Shown here: one piece after another, positions 55,629 to 64,000 of the stretch
How the letters are laid out: each line of letters starts with the position of its first letter
Position numbering within the stretch: the first letter of the stretch is position 1
Notes under the pieces: generated by a model
What the model saw: the letters and a program-made list of their open reading frames with translations, nothing else
Told to the model about the DNA's origin: nothing
The model's database searches: none
Assembly: GCA_905221605.1 (NCBI GenBank)
Contig: CAJNDS010002267.1
Span: 145,001 to 209,000, forward strand
Origin: Symbiodinium natans
Lineage: Eukaryota; Sar; Dinophyceae; Suessiales; Symbiodiniaceae
DNA length: 64,000 nt
Reading direction: 5' to 3'
Translations under genes and position numbers: made by a program

Positions 55629-55984
55629 GGCGGCCAGGCGGGCCGCCCGCGGGGGGCCCGGGGGAGGGGGCTTAGGGTTTAGGGTTTAGGGTTTAGGGTT
55701 TAGGGTTTAGGGTTTAGGGTTTAGGGTTTAGGGTTTAGGGTTTAGGGTGTGAAGGTCCGAGGTTTAGGGTTGAGGGTCCGAGGGTTTAGGGTCCGAGGGC
55801 TTCAAGGTTTCGAAGTTGTGGGGCTAAGTTTTCTAGGGTTTAGGATTCTAGGGATATAAGGTTTATAGGCTTCGAGGGTTATAGAGTTTTAGAGTTCTAG
55901 GGTTCAGGGCTTCGGGGTTGCGATGATTCGAGGCCCCTAGCGTGTGGCCCATTAGACCTTCGAACTATCTGGTATAGGTAGAAT

Positions 55985-56099
55985 TGGGCTAGAAGTCTTG
56001 GTAGATATTCTAACAAGGGTTCCCTTAGGTTTGGTTACTTTAGAAGATAGCCTTGAACCAAAACAAAAGCAAAAATGGGTACCGTGGGGCTACCAGCAA
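55985..56099. mobile_element. GTAGCCCAGTAACC-family element, diverged
   Basis: Left end altered (GGGCTAGAAGTCTTGGTAGAT), right end GTGGGGCTACCAGCAAG clear. Confidence 0.75.
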
Positions 56100-56208
56100 G
56101 TACTTAATTTTTAAGTTATCCCCACAGCGCAAGTTAAGGGTCGACTTTCTCGTTCGTCGTGGGGTTTAGGGGTTTAGGGGTTTGGGTTAAGGGCTTAGGG
56201 TTTAGGGT

Positions 56209-57063
56209 TTAGCACTCTGAAGATCGTGAAGGTACGGAGGCTTCTGGGAAAACTGCAATGCAATCGGCAAAGGCTTTGGCGCCTAAACCTCTCCACTGCC
56301 ACTTGAGATGAGTGCTCTATAGTCTAGTCACTATAGTCTAGTCTTGATCAGGCTCAATGTCCAACCCCAACAAACCGGGGGTTACAGGCTTAGCATAGTA
56401 CCCTAAACCCCAAACCCGAAACCCGAAACCCTAAGCCCTAAAAATGATTTAAGAGCTCAGCCAACTGCAGGGCATGCATGGAGTGAGGGCTTCTTTAGGC
56501 TGAGACCCCGAAACGGGAAGGCAAAGCAGACGCCCACAATTGCCGAAACCCTCAACCCTCAACCCTAAACCCTAAAACCCTGAAACGTACACATCATCTT
56601 GGGGGCTGCAGGCAACGCTCAGGGTTTAGGGTTTAGGGTTTAGGGTTTAGGGCTTAGGGTTTAGGGTTTAGGGTTTAGGGACTGGATGGTTTGCGTGTAC
56701 AGGGGTTAGCCCCCTTTGTTCGGCCTTCCTGCTCGCAGATGCTTTGGCAGGTCTGGTCGTATGTTGGCTGCGAAGCCGTTGAGATGCAATCAATTTCCGG
56801 CGGACAGCGGGCCTTGCTTTGAGGTTTGGGGTTTGGGGTTTAGGGTTTCGGGTTTTGGGTTTAGGGTTTAGAGTTTAGGGTTTAGGGTTTAGGGTTTAGG
56901 GCTTGGGGTTTGGGGTTTGGGGTTTGGGGTTTGGGGTTTGGGGTTTGGGGTAGGTACGTGGTGGCTAGGTCCCTGGCTTAGAGGTCACAATGTCTCCCCT
57001 ACGTAGGAATCCTGGAAGCTATGGGGGCTGTGGGGCAAGGGCACCGCCCCTGGTGAAGAACAT
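56209..57063 (-). CDS. Three-exon gene for a short Cys-rich protein
   Basis: Exons at 57,043-57,063 (MFFTRGG), 56,725-56,812 (ARCPPEIDCISTASQPTYDQ then TCQSICEQE) and 56,209-56,282 (AKAFADCIAVFPEASVPSRS then SEC, TAA). Both joins are in phase with GC donors and AG acceptors; total 60 residues with six Cys. No family recognised. The first exon is weak, and the true start may lie further upstream. Confidence 0.45.
56880..56955 (+). repeat. TTTGGGG array
   Basis: 7-mer variant TTTGGGG, homogeneous; a similar block is at 16,410-16,470. Confidence 0.9.
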
Positions 57064-57561
57064 GTTGCAGCGAGTTTAGGGTTTAGGGTTTCAGGGTTTA
57101 GGGTTTAGGGTTTAGGCTGAGGGTTTAGTACCCAGAAGCTCTGCAAAGGGAAGCGAGAACCAACCCCGAGAAAAAACACACGCAAAGTCCAAACTGCAAC
57201 AGGTGTGGGGTTCAGACGTAGGGAGGGGGAGCACGGGATGATTCGACGAAATTTCAAGCCAGGAACTAACTACGGTTTAGTGTTTGGAGTTGAGCAACCT
57301 GGAAAAGTAAAGGTTGCCATCATGTGGGGCTTCATGAAGTACGCATATTACAGGAAGCCAACCCCTTGAAGCGCAGGGAAGGGTATAGGGCGGTTGGGGG
57401 TTTGGGGTTAAACCCTAAACCCTAAACCCTAAACCCTAAGGGTGAGGGGGAAGCTGCCGCCAGAGGGTAGCTTCTCAAGACATAGTCTCTCCGCCTGAAG
57501 TCGCCCTAACTTCAGGCGCCATGAGAGGAAGGCACGCCGATTGTGACCCTCAACCCTACAA

Positions 57562-57604
57562 CCTACTGTTTGCTTAATAACCCCCCCCCCCAAAAAAAAA
57601 AAAC

Positions 57605-57637
<33 letters not shown>

Positions 57638-57710
57638 TATGTTCCTCCTTGAAGGGCAATACATACACGGAAAACAATCTTGTATTTTTAAGGGGCTCTT
57701 AAGGAAACAG
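57562..57710. mobile_element. ACTATTTGCTTAAGA-family element
   Basis: Ends ACTGTTTGCTTAATAACCCC and GGGGCTCTTAAGGAAACAG, with C/A and TA runs inside. Confidence 0.85.
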
Positions 57711-58679
57711 ACGTAAACCGAAACAAACCCACAGCCTAACAACCTCTCTCAGCCTCCCATGGTTTAGGGTTTAGGGTTTGGGGTTAACCCTAAACCCTAA
57801 ACCCCAAACCCCAAACCCTAAATAGGGCTCAAGGTTTAGGATTTGCAGGGTATCACGGCCCATCCTGGCGCCAGACGGCATGGGCGGCCCTCCTCTGAAA
57901 CTCAGATGGCCATTGAAATCAAGCCTGCCAGCAACTGATGGGTGTAGGGTTTAGGGTTTAGGGTTTAGGGTTTAGGGTTTAGGGTTTAGGGCGTAGGGCT
58001 CAAGGTATTGTGACTTTCAGGGTAAGTAATTCAGCTACTTCGGGACGACGATCCGATAGGTCGATTGCACCAAGCGTCCTTGTATCACTTTATGAAGGCA
58101 AGGGCAGGGGGTGAAGGCAACTAGGGAGGAACCCCCTTGCCGTAACTAACTACATTATGAATATGCATATGTGTATATATATATATATTTTTTTTCTATG
58201 TCTGTATTAATATTTTCGGAGACTGTCTACAATTACCCTAACCCAAAACCCCAAACACAAAACCCTAAACCTTTATAACACTTAAACCCGATGTATTCCG
58301 CTTTAGCTGGTATAACTACTTATACTGCAGTCCCTGTAGGGGAATAGAACCCTTCCCACCTGAAACATCAGAAACGTTGTCTCGGTCATTTGCTCGCAGC
58401 CGTCTTCCTGTCGGCGAGGAGGGGGGGGGGGGTTAAGTATAGCTTAAATCTTATATAGGGTAGGTACTCGGTCCCCCTGAGGATTCAGGGACCACGTAAC
58501 TACCTTTAGAGGTTAATTAGGGTTATAGCGTTTATGGCTTAGGAATGCCGCGCGTTCAGGGAATTTTGTGGCTGATTTGCAATCCCTGCCCTGGAATAGT
58601 CACCACCCTGAACATAATTAGCTACTTCCATTCTGAACTGTATCATTTTTACAATATACACGAAGAGTTCTGATATGCA

Positions 58680-58806
58680 TATGTATGTATGTGTGTATGT
58701 ATGTATGTATGTATGTATGTATGTATGTATGTATGTATGTATGTATGTATGTATACATACATACATACATTCATACATACATACATACATACATACGTAC
58801 ATACGT

Positions 58807-58842
<36 letters not shown>
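58680..58842. repeat. Inverted ATGT/ACAT microsatellite
   Basis: (GTAT)n followed by (ACAT)n and then (TA)n; the two halves are complementary and could extrude a long cruciform. Confidence 0.93.
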
Positions 58843-58846
<4 letters not shown>

Positions 58847-58892
58847 TAGGAATAGACATTGGGCAGGGAATATTCAACAATAAGTGGGGTTT

Positions 58893-61160
58893 TCAGCGAT
58901 CTGAGAGGAGCGGGTGCTGTGCTTGTTTGGCCTGCAGAGGAATGTCACTCCCTGGTAGCCCAGTAGCCATACTTCAATAAGGGTACCCTTTTTCTAGTTC
59001 ATGGTTGGGAAAGTATTAAAATTTAAATGTGTATTCCTGATTGGAGTTTAAGTACCCTCAAAAATTTAAAATGCTACCCAACTATGACAAAGTTCTGTGG
59101 GTTTTGGGTTCAGAGGTTGGCTTCTTTATAAGGGAACCTTGAACCAACAAAAAGGAAAAGGGCACTACTCGGCTACTAAGAGGAGACGACGCTGTATGTT
59201 TTCAAGGCTATGCAGTCCTGGTATAGGATTCTTGAAGCAAGCACCAGATTTTGTTGGTTGAGGCCCTGAACCTCTTTGTTTTGCCCAAGTGAGAGCTGAT
59301 GCAAGTCCTGTTTCTTTCGCCACTGGAAGAAAAAGGCTGTTGCCGGGAAGTTCGACACTAAGCCCTAAACCTACCAGCAACCCTGAACTAACATAAAACT
59401 CGAAACCCGAAACCTTAGGGGCTAAACCCTAGCTTCCTTCGGGGAGCATAGGGATTAGGGATTAGGGTTTAGGGTATGGAGGGCAAGTGATTCCCTAACT
59501 CTACAAAACCCACCACCCCTCCCCCACCCCCCGGTTTTGTGTTTGTGGATTAAGAGTACACGACCCACTCCACCGAACTCAAACGAACCCCCAGGCCCCA
59601 CGGCTCCGAATTTTCTCATTCCAAGTGCTTTGGGCCAGAAGATCACACTTGATCAGGTTGCTGGTGCGATCTTGAGCCCTAAAAACCAAAACCCCAAAAC
59701 CCCAACACCCCAACACCCCAACACCCCAAAACCCCAAAACCCCCAACCCAAAACACCAAAACCCCAAAACCCCAAAACCCCAAAACCCCAAAACCCCAAA
59801 ACCCCAAAACCCCAAAACCCCAAAACCCCAAAACCCCAAAACCCCAAAACCCCAAAACCCAAAAATCAAAACCCCAAAAAAAACCCAAAACACCAAAACC
59901 CCCAAAACCCCCCCAAAACCCCAAAACCCAACACCCCAAAACCCCAAAACCCCAAAACCCCAAAACCCCAAAACCCCAAACCCCCAAAACCCCAAAACCC
60001 CAAAACCCCAAAACCCCAAAACCCCTAACCACCCCCCCCCCCCCCCACCCTAAACCTTAGGTCATCCTCCCAGCGTAAGAAGGAAACCTTTTTTAGCAGA
60101 GACCCAAGAACTACGAATTGCTTAAGAACCCTCCCCCCTAAACAGCAAAACTTGCAAACCTCCTTATAAGGGCAATATAAGGATGTTCAGTCTACTATTT
60201 GCTTGAGAACCCCAAAAGAATCAAAACAACAACAATCCCTATGTTACCCTGAGGAAGATGTGTGTTGCTTGTTTCGGGGTTCTCAAGCAAAACATTTTTA
60301 CCAGTTCCAGCTATAACACCAATACTAGCAATATATATATATATATACAAAATAATGATTAATAATTGTTTGACTATATTTCCCTACGTTTTTAGTAGAA
60401 GAGGGGTCGTAGTCTTTGAGGCAAGCCAGGGTCTGGAGGGGATTGCCAAAGCAAGTGTGCCTACCCTGTGCTCTAGGGTAGGTTTTTGGGTTTAGGGTTT
60501 AGGGTTTACGGTTTTAGGGTACAGGGATTCAGAATTCTAGGGCCTTGACATGTGTCAGGGTTAAGGGCTTAGGGCTGAGGATCTGGGGTGTAAGGTTCAA
60601 GCCTAACCTCAGGAAGGTGAACCATGAGCCCTGACACCCTACATGGAGCAACACCGCGAAGCCAAAAGCACTCAACCCTAAACTCTAAACCCTAACCTCT
60701 AAACCCTAAACCCTAAACCCGAAACCCTAGCCCCCAGCAGCCTAAAACCCAAACCCTGTCCGGGCCTTTTCTTCAAGATGTTGTAGCAGGTGAAAGCACC
60801 GATGTTGCCCAAGACAGCGCCTGAGTTCCAAGTCCCCTATAGCCCTCCTGGAAGTTTCCAGATTTAGGGTGTGGGGTTCAGGGTTTAGGGTTTAGGGTTT
60901 AGGGTTTAGGGTTTAGGGTTTAGGGTTTAGGGTCTAGGGTTGAGGGTTTAGGGTTTAGGGCAATTCTCCACTGATGAGTCTGAGCATACTTAACTGGGTT
61001 GGCCAAGCACCCTAAACCCTAAACCCTAAACCCTAAACCCTAAACCCTAAACCCCTAAGCCCCTGAACCCTCAGCCTTTGAACATTCGGGTTTGGGAACT
61101 TTCAGCCTCATGCTCTGTCGCATCCTTCTTGGGGTGCATAAGGGAGGTGCAGGCGCCCAT
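58893..61160 (-). CDS. Four-exon gene, predicted 113-residue MGAC protein
   Basis: Exons at 61,100-61,160 (MGACTSLMHPKKDATEHEAE), 60,766-60,820 (AVLGNIGAFTCYNILKK), 59,191-59,357 (VELPGNSLFLPVAKETGLAS and onwards) and 58,893-58,951 (SDIPLQAKQAQHPLLSDR, TGA). Phases agree throughout; donors GT, GC, GT and acceptors AG|. Gly2 with Cys4 is a classical double-acylation (myristoyl/palmitoyl) context, so membrane attachment is inferred. I do not recognise the family. Intron 2 holds a CCCCAAAA array; intron 3 is almost wholly one inverted-repeat element with a second nested inside it. Confidence 0.6.
58953..59180. mobile_element. GTAGCCCAGTAACC element acting as an intron, with a nested element
   Basis: Ends TGGTAGCCCAGTAGCC and CTCGGCTACTAAG. 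Interrupted at 58,994-59,096 by a CTAGTTCATGGTTGGG element. The composite fills intron 3 of the MGAC gene (58,952-59,190). Confidence 0.88.
58994..59096. mobile_element. CTAGTTCATGGTTGGG element nested in another element
   Basis: Same family as the CCCH-gene intron at 30.2 kb; inverted ends around AAAATTTAAAT and ATTTAAAAT. Confidence 0.88.
59690..60028 (+). repeat. CCCCAAAA array
   Basis: About 340 bp of nearly pure CCCCAAAA, the repeat used as telomere by hypotrich ciliates, here in an intron of the MGAC gene. Open frames across it (PKPQNPKT) are artefacts. Confidence 0.95.
60192..60293. mobile_element. ACTATTTGCTTAAGA-family element
   Basis: Complete inverted ends; a left-end fragment is at 60,110-60,135. 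In intron 2 of the MGAC gene. Confidence 0.87.
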
Positions 61161-61404
61161 CTTCACCCAAAAACAGGCCTTCCTAAGCCCAAGGGCCTGA
61201 CCAGGGGAAGATGCTTTCTTTACCAACTCCCAAGGGTAACCTAGGAATAAAACAGGTTGAGGGTTTAGGCCCTATAAACCCTCAGCCCTAAACCCAAAAA
61301 CCCTAAAGCCTCAACCCAAAGCGCAGACTCTAAACCCTAAACCCTAAACCCTAAACCCCAAACCCTAAACCCTAAACCCTAAACCCTAAAAACCCCAGGC
61401 CTAT

Positions 61405-61465
61405 CTTGGCGACGTCTCGGAGCCCACCGCCTTTCCAGGGCGCCGCGCCCTTCGGAAAGGGGCCA
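61405..61465 (-). CDS. Exon-like GC-rich segment
   Basis: Unique segment between telomere-like tracts; one minus-strand frame reads GPFPKGAAPWKGGGLRDVAK. It could be a 3' exon of the gene represented at 62.3 kb. Weak. Confidence 0.3.
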
Positions 61466-61950
61466 TGGGCATTTCGCGTTTAGGGTTTAGGGTTCAGGGT
61501 TCAGGGTTCAGGGTTTAGGGTTTAGGGTTTAGGGTTTAGGGGTTTAGTTTAGGAGTTTAGGGTCTGGTTGTGCTTGGAAGCCCTTTTGACTTAGTAGGTA
61601 GGGTTAGTAAGGTGGGTTATGGGGATTAGAAGAGGGTTTCTAGGAGATACTGATCTGGGTTCCCTGTTTTGCGGTCCTTCTCGACCCTTGGGTTTTCTAG
61701 CAGTAGGCTCGGGATGCTTGAGGTTAGGGGTCAGGGTTTAGGGTTTAGGGTGTAGGGTTCAGGGTTCAGGGTTCAGGGTTTAGGGTTTAGGGTTTAGGGT
61801 TCATCCGCAGCCAAGAAGGCTCAGGGGATGATGGGTTTCGAAGGCTTTGTAGGTAGGCGGCTTACTTGGAGGCTCATGGGCACTCGTAATCCCCAGTTTA
61901 GGGTTTAGGGTTTAGGGTTTAGGGTTTAGGGTTTAGGGTTTAGGGTTTAG

Positions 61951-62038
61951 GGAACACAATTTATAAGTCCACTTGCACTTCGGGGACTTAGGGGGCTTAT
62001 AAGTACAGTTATTTTTGGGGTTATAAGTACCCTGAACC
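61951..62038. mobile_element. TTATAAGTACAGTTA element
   Basis: Shares TATAAGTACAGTTAT and GGTTATAAGTACC with the 19.2-kb element; its left side abuts TTTAGGG. Confidence 0.65.
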
Positions 62039-62294
62039 CCCCGAGTACGGATTAGGCCTGAACAGCATGGCGTTGAGGGTTTGGGGTAAGGTTTGGGAGT
62101 TTGGGGTTTCGGGCTTTGGGAGCTAGAGGCCTGAGGCTTTAGGGAGTCAGGGGTGAACTCTGTGAGACAAACTAGATCGCGTGGGAGTCGAGCGATTTGT
62201 GTGTAGGCATTAGGGTTTAGGGTTTAGGGTTTAGGGTTTAGGGTTTAGGGTGTGGGCTCCGCCGGTTTGTTTGTAGAGGCTCAGGCGTGAGTGC

Positions 62295-62348
62295 CTCAAG
62301 GAAGATCAGAGACAGCAGGATCGCCGCGCTTTTGTTGAAGTTGCCCGC
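62295..62348 (-). CDS. Isolated exon of an upstream gene
   Basis: 54 nt, AGNFNKSAAILLSLIFLE, flanked by TGAG| acceptor and GC donor between telomere-like tracts. The hydrophobic run could be part of a membrane segment. Product unknown. Confidence 0.5.
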
Positions 62349-62825
62349 CTCAGGTTCTTCAAGCATGGGTCTGGGTTTAGGGTTTAGGGTTTAGGGTCTA
62401 GGGTCTAGGGTTCAGGGTTTAGGGTTTGGGGTTTGGGGTTTAGGGTTTAGGGTTTAGGGTTTAGGGTTTGGGGTTTGAACTTAGAACTTAAGGACCCAAA
62501 AAACATGCACAAAACAAGTGGACCACCAGGAGCCAGTTGTCAGTCCTTCGAGGGCTTCCAAACCCTAAACCCCAAACCCTAAACCCTAAACCCTACAAGC
62601 CCCAAAACGCTTGCTTCGGGGTTTGGGTTTAGGAGACAAAGGCTTTCACAGAATTTGGCCTCTGGATCTGCAGTTTAGGGTTTAGGGTTTAATTCGGGTT
62701 TAGGGTTTAGGGTTTAGGGTTTAGGGTTTAGGGTTTAGGGTTTAGGGTTTAGGGTTTAGGGTTTAGGGTTTAGCGTTTAGGGTTTAGGGTTTAGGGTTTA
62801 CGGTTTAGGGTTTAGGGTTTAGGCG

Positions 62826-62905
62826 CTGGGTTCGGCGGTCCAGAGCCCCAATGCTTCTCTGCGTTTTGGTCCCGCGGGCTCGCCCAGCGCATTCACGGGA
62901 TCAGA
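62826..62905 (-). CDS. Isolated exon candidate
   Basis: Open minus-strand segment beginning SDPVNALGEPAGPKRREALG after a CCAG| acceptor; downstream edge unclear. Product unknown. Confidence 0.35.
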
Positions 62906-62992
62906 CTGGACAAGCTACTGTGCGGAGGGTTTAGGGTTTAGGGTTTAGGGTTTCGGGTTTTGGGTTTAGGGTTTAGGGTTTAGGGTTTAGGG

Positions 62993-63102
62993 TTGGGATG
63001 TTCCTCCTTATACTAGCAGTCCTTAATTGGGATTATCATAGGTGGTACTCTAATCCCTATTCAGGAAATTCAGGACGGCGAGTATCAGGGGCAACATCCC
63101 AA
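62993..63102. mobile_element. TTGGGATG fold-back element
   Basis: Complete; its left end abuts a TTTAGGG tract directly. Confidence 0.9.
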
Positions 63103-63378
63103 GTGGGGACCAGGGACATGTTGCAGCATAGAACAATGCACTCGACGAAGCCTACAAGAGACAGTATGAGACGGAACCCTAAACCCTAAACCCTAAACCC
63201 TAAACCCTAAACCCTAAACCCGAAACCCTAAACCCCTCAACCCTAAACCCCTCAACCCTCAACCCTAAACCCTAAACCCACAAAACACAACAAACAACAA
63301 CACACACTCTCTTAGCAGCCCTCTGGTCTGAACCCCATACATCCTGGACCCCCCTTTCAACCCGACAAACCCTGTGAA

Positions 63379-63480
63379 TTGAGATGCTCCCCCTTACACG
63401 AACGGCCCTTAATAGGGATTATAGTAGCCCCCCCCCCCCCCCAACTACTAAAGGCCTGTCAGTATAAGGGAACATCCCAA
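63379..63480. mobile_element. TTGGGATG-family element with 8-bp duplication
   Basis: Flanks CCTGTGAA and CCTGTCAA (one mismatch). On the minus strand, GACAG|GT and CACAG| give a GT-AG intron using the duplication. Confidence 0.92.
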
Positions 63481-63626
63481 CCTGTCAAACCTTTTAGGGT
63501 TTAGGGTTTGGGGTTTAGGGTTTAGGGTCTAGGGTCTAGGGTCGTAAGCCCCCGCAAAGGCCCCTGTAAACCCTGAAAACCCTGACAAACGAACCTGACA
63601 CAAGCCCGAACGCCGCACGGTTCTCC

Positions 63627-63881
63627 CATTTGCTAAAGAACCCCCCCCCCCCGCCCCCCCCGCCCCCCCCCCCGCCCCCGCCCCCCCCACCCCCCCCCCT
63701 CGCCGACCCGCCCCCCCCCCTGCCACCCCTCCCGCCCCCCCCCCGCCCCCCCCTCCCCAAAACCCCCCCCCCCCCCCCAAAAAAAAAGTATTTGAAAATA
63801 ACAAAATAACAAGAATAAGCAAAAAAAAATAATCTGCCCTTGCAAGGAAGAACATTCGTTTGGGTGTTTCCTAAGCAAATC
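63627..63881. mobile_element. ACTATTTGCTTAAGA-family element, C-expanded
   Basis: Left CATTTGCTAAAGAACCCC, right GGGTGTTTCCTAAGCAAAT; the C run is expanded to about 140 bp. Confidence 0.82.
63635..63785 (+). repeat. C-rich tract
   Basis: About 140 bp of C runs then A runs within a CATTTGCT element. No gene. Confidence 0.9.
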
Positions 63882-64000
63882 AACCCTACAGCCCTAAGCC
63901 CTAAACCCTAAGCAGTCTATGACGATGAATGTTTCAGCCCTAGCCCCTGAAAGTCCACGAATGAGCTCTTTTGTGAATGCTTCATAGGGCTTATAGGGCT
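63880..64000. other. Right edge
   Basis: Short CCCTAAA tract and unique sequence; nothing recognised. Confidence 0.5.

Larger units (their letters stand above)
57100..58892. other. Gap between MGAC gene and Cys-rich gene
   Basis: Telomere tracts, one ACTATTTGCTTAAGA-family element, two TA microsatellites, the ATGT/ACAT inverted microsatellite and a GTAGCTACATGGTCCCT remnant. A weak minus-strand exon-like segment at 57,850-57,905 is not assigned. Confidence 0.6.
1..64000. repeat. Interspersed TTTAGGG/CCCTAAA tracts (window-wide)
   Basis: Well over 100 separate tracts in both orientations, typically 2-20 units, in almost every intron and intergenic gap. Orientation switches frequently with no gradient. 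Longest clean blocks: 11,500-11,727; 17,897-18,001; 20,766-20,920; 29,352-29,464; 35,665-35,760; 41,321-41,452; 42,160-42,470; 44,850-45,072; 48,310-48,428; 48,631-48,855; 51,850-51,963. TTTAGGG is the plant/dinoflagellate telomere unit; these are internal arrays, not a chromosome end. Confidence 0.97.

Noticed and set aside
59537-60032. 163-codon PKPQNPKT and mirror FWGFGVLG frames
   Set aside because: Simple translation of the CCCCAAAA array.
61800-61890. Plus-strand exon AKKAQGMMGFEGF
   Set aside because: Both strands are open over about 90 bp and there is no neighbouring exon in phase on the plus strand.
1-64000. Chromosome end or subtelomere
   Set aside because: Telomere units alternate orientation and are interspersed with a continuous 52-kb gene; there is no terminal array.
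1-64000. CRISPR arrays, tRNA or rRNA genes
   Set aside because: Repeats are adjacent or short tandem units without regular spacers; no cloverleaf or rRNA core recognised by eye.

Overview
The window looks like nuclear DNA of a dinoflagellate; the species is not resolved. The evidence is convergent: plant-type telomere repeats (TTTAGGG/CCCTAAA) scattered everywhere as interstitial tracts, introns that use GC and GA donors as well as GT and almost always end AG|G, many short inverted-repeat elements of the introner type, and a ubiquitin-like/ankyrin protein of a style common in dinoflagellates. Long open frames are nearly absent because almost all coding sequence is cut into tiny exons; most uninterrupted open frames are repeat artefacts.

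All well-supported genes lie on the minus strand, as a one-directional series. From right to left: exon-like pieces of an unknown gene (about 62.9-61.4 kb); a four-exon gene for a predicted 113-residue protein starting MGAC (61,160-58,893); a three-exon gene for a short Cys-rich protein (57,063-56,209); one enormous gene for a soluble twin-ATPase ABC-F protein (GCN20/ABC50 type), ATG at 55,628 and last clear exon at 3,121; and an ankyrin-repeat gene (2,159-786) whose 3' end has decayed.

The ABC-F gene is the main result. Reading between the telomere-like tracts gives 48 exons of 15-83 nt (mean 44), 2,106 coding nt in 52.5 kb (4%). With the splice sites chosen here every exon-exon phase is compatible, and both ATPase domains appear in order: Walker A, linker, signature, Walker B/DEPTNHLD and H-loop, twice. 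Donors in this model are 31 GC, 12 GT and 5 GA; 42 of 47 acceptors are followed by G. Splice sites were picked by eye with the family as guide, so individual edges may shift.

Introns are built from three things: TTTAGGG arrays and variants (TTTAGAGGG, TTTCTAGGG, TTTATAGGG, CCCCTAAA, CCCCAAAA), at least 14 families of about 70-250 bp fold-back elements, and unique filler. Some elements are demonstrably introns or recent insertions: they sit inside coding sequence, carry target-site duplications, and can be spliced exactly with GA-AG sites supplied by the duplication. Telomere-like arrays also occur inside several elements, suggesting the arrays arise where fold-back elements break. Coding-like segments of other genes, including a tandem CCCH zinc-finger gene, are nested in ABC-F introns.
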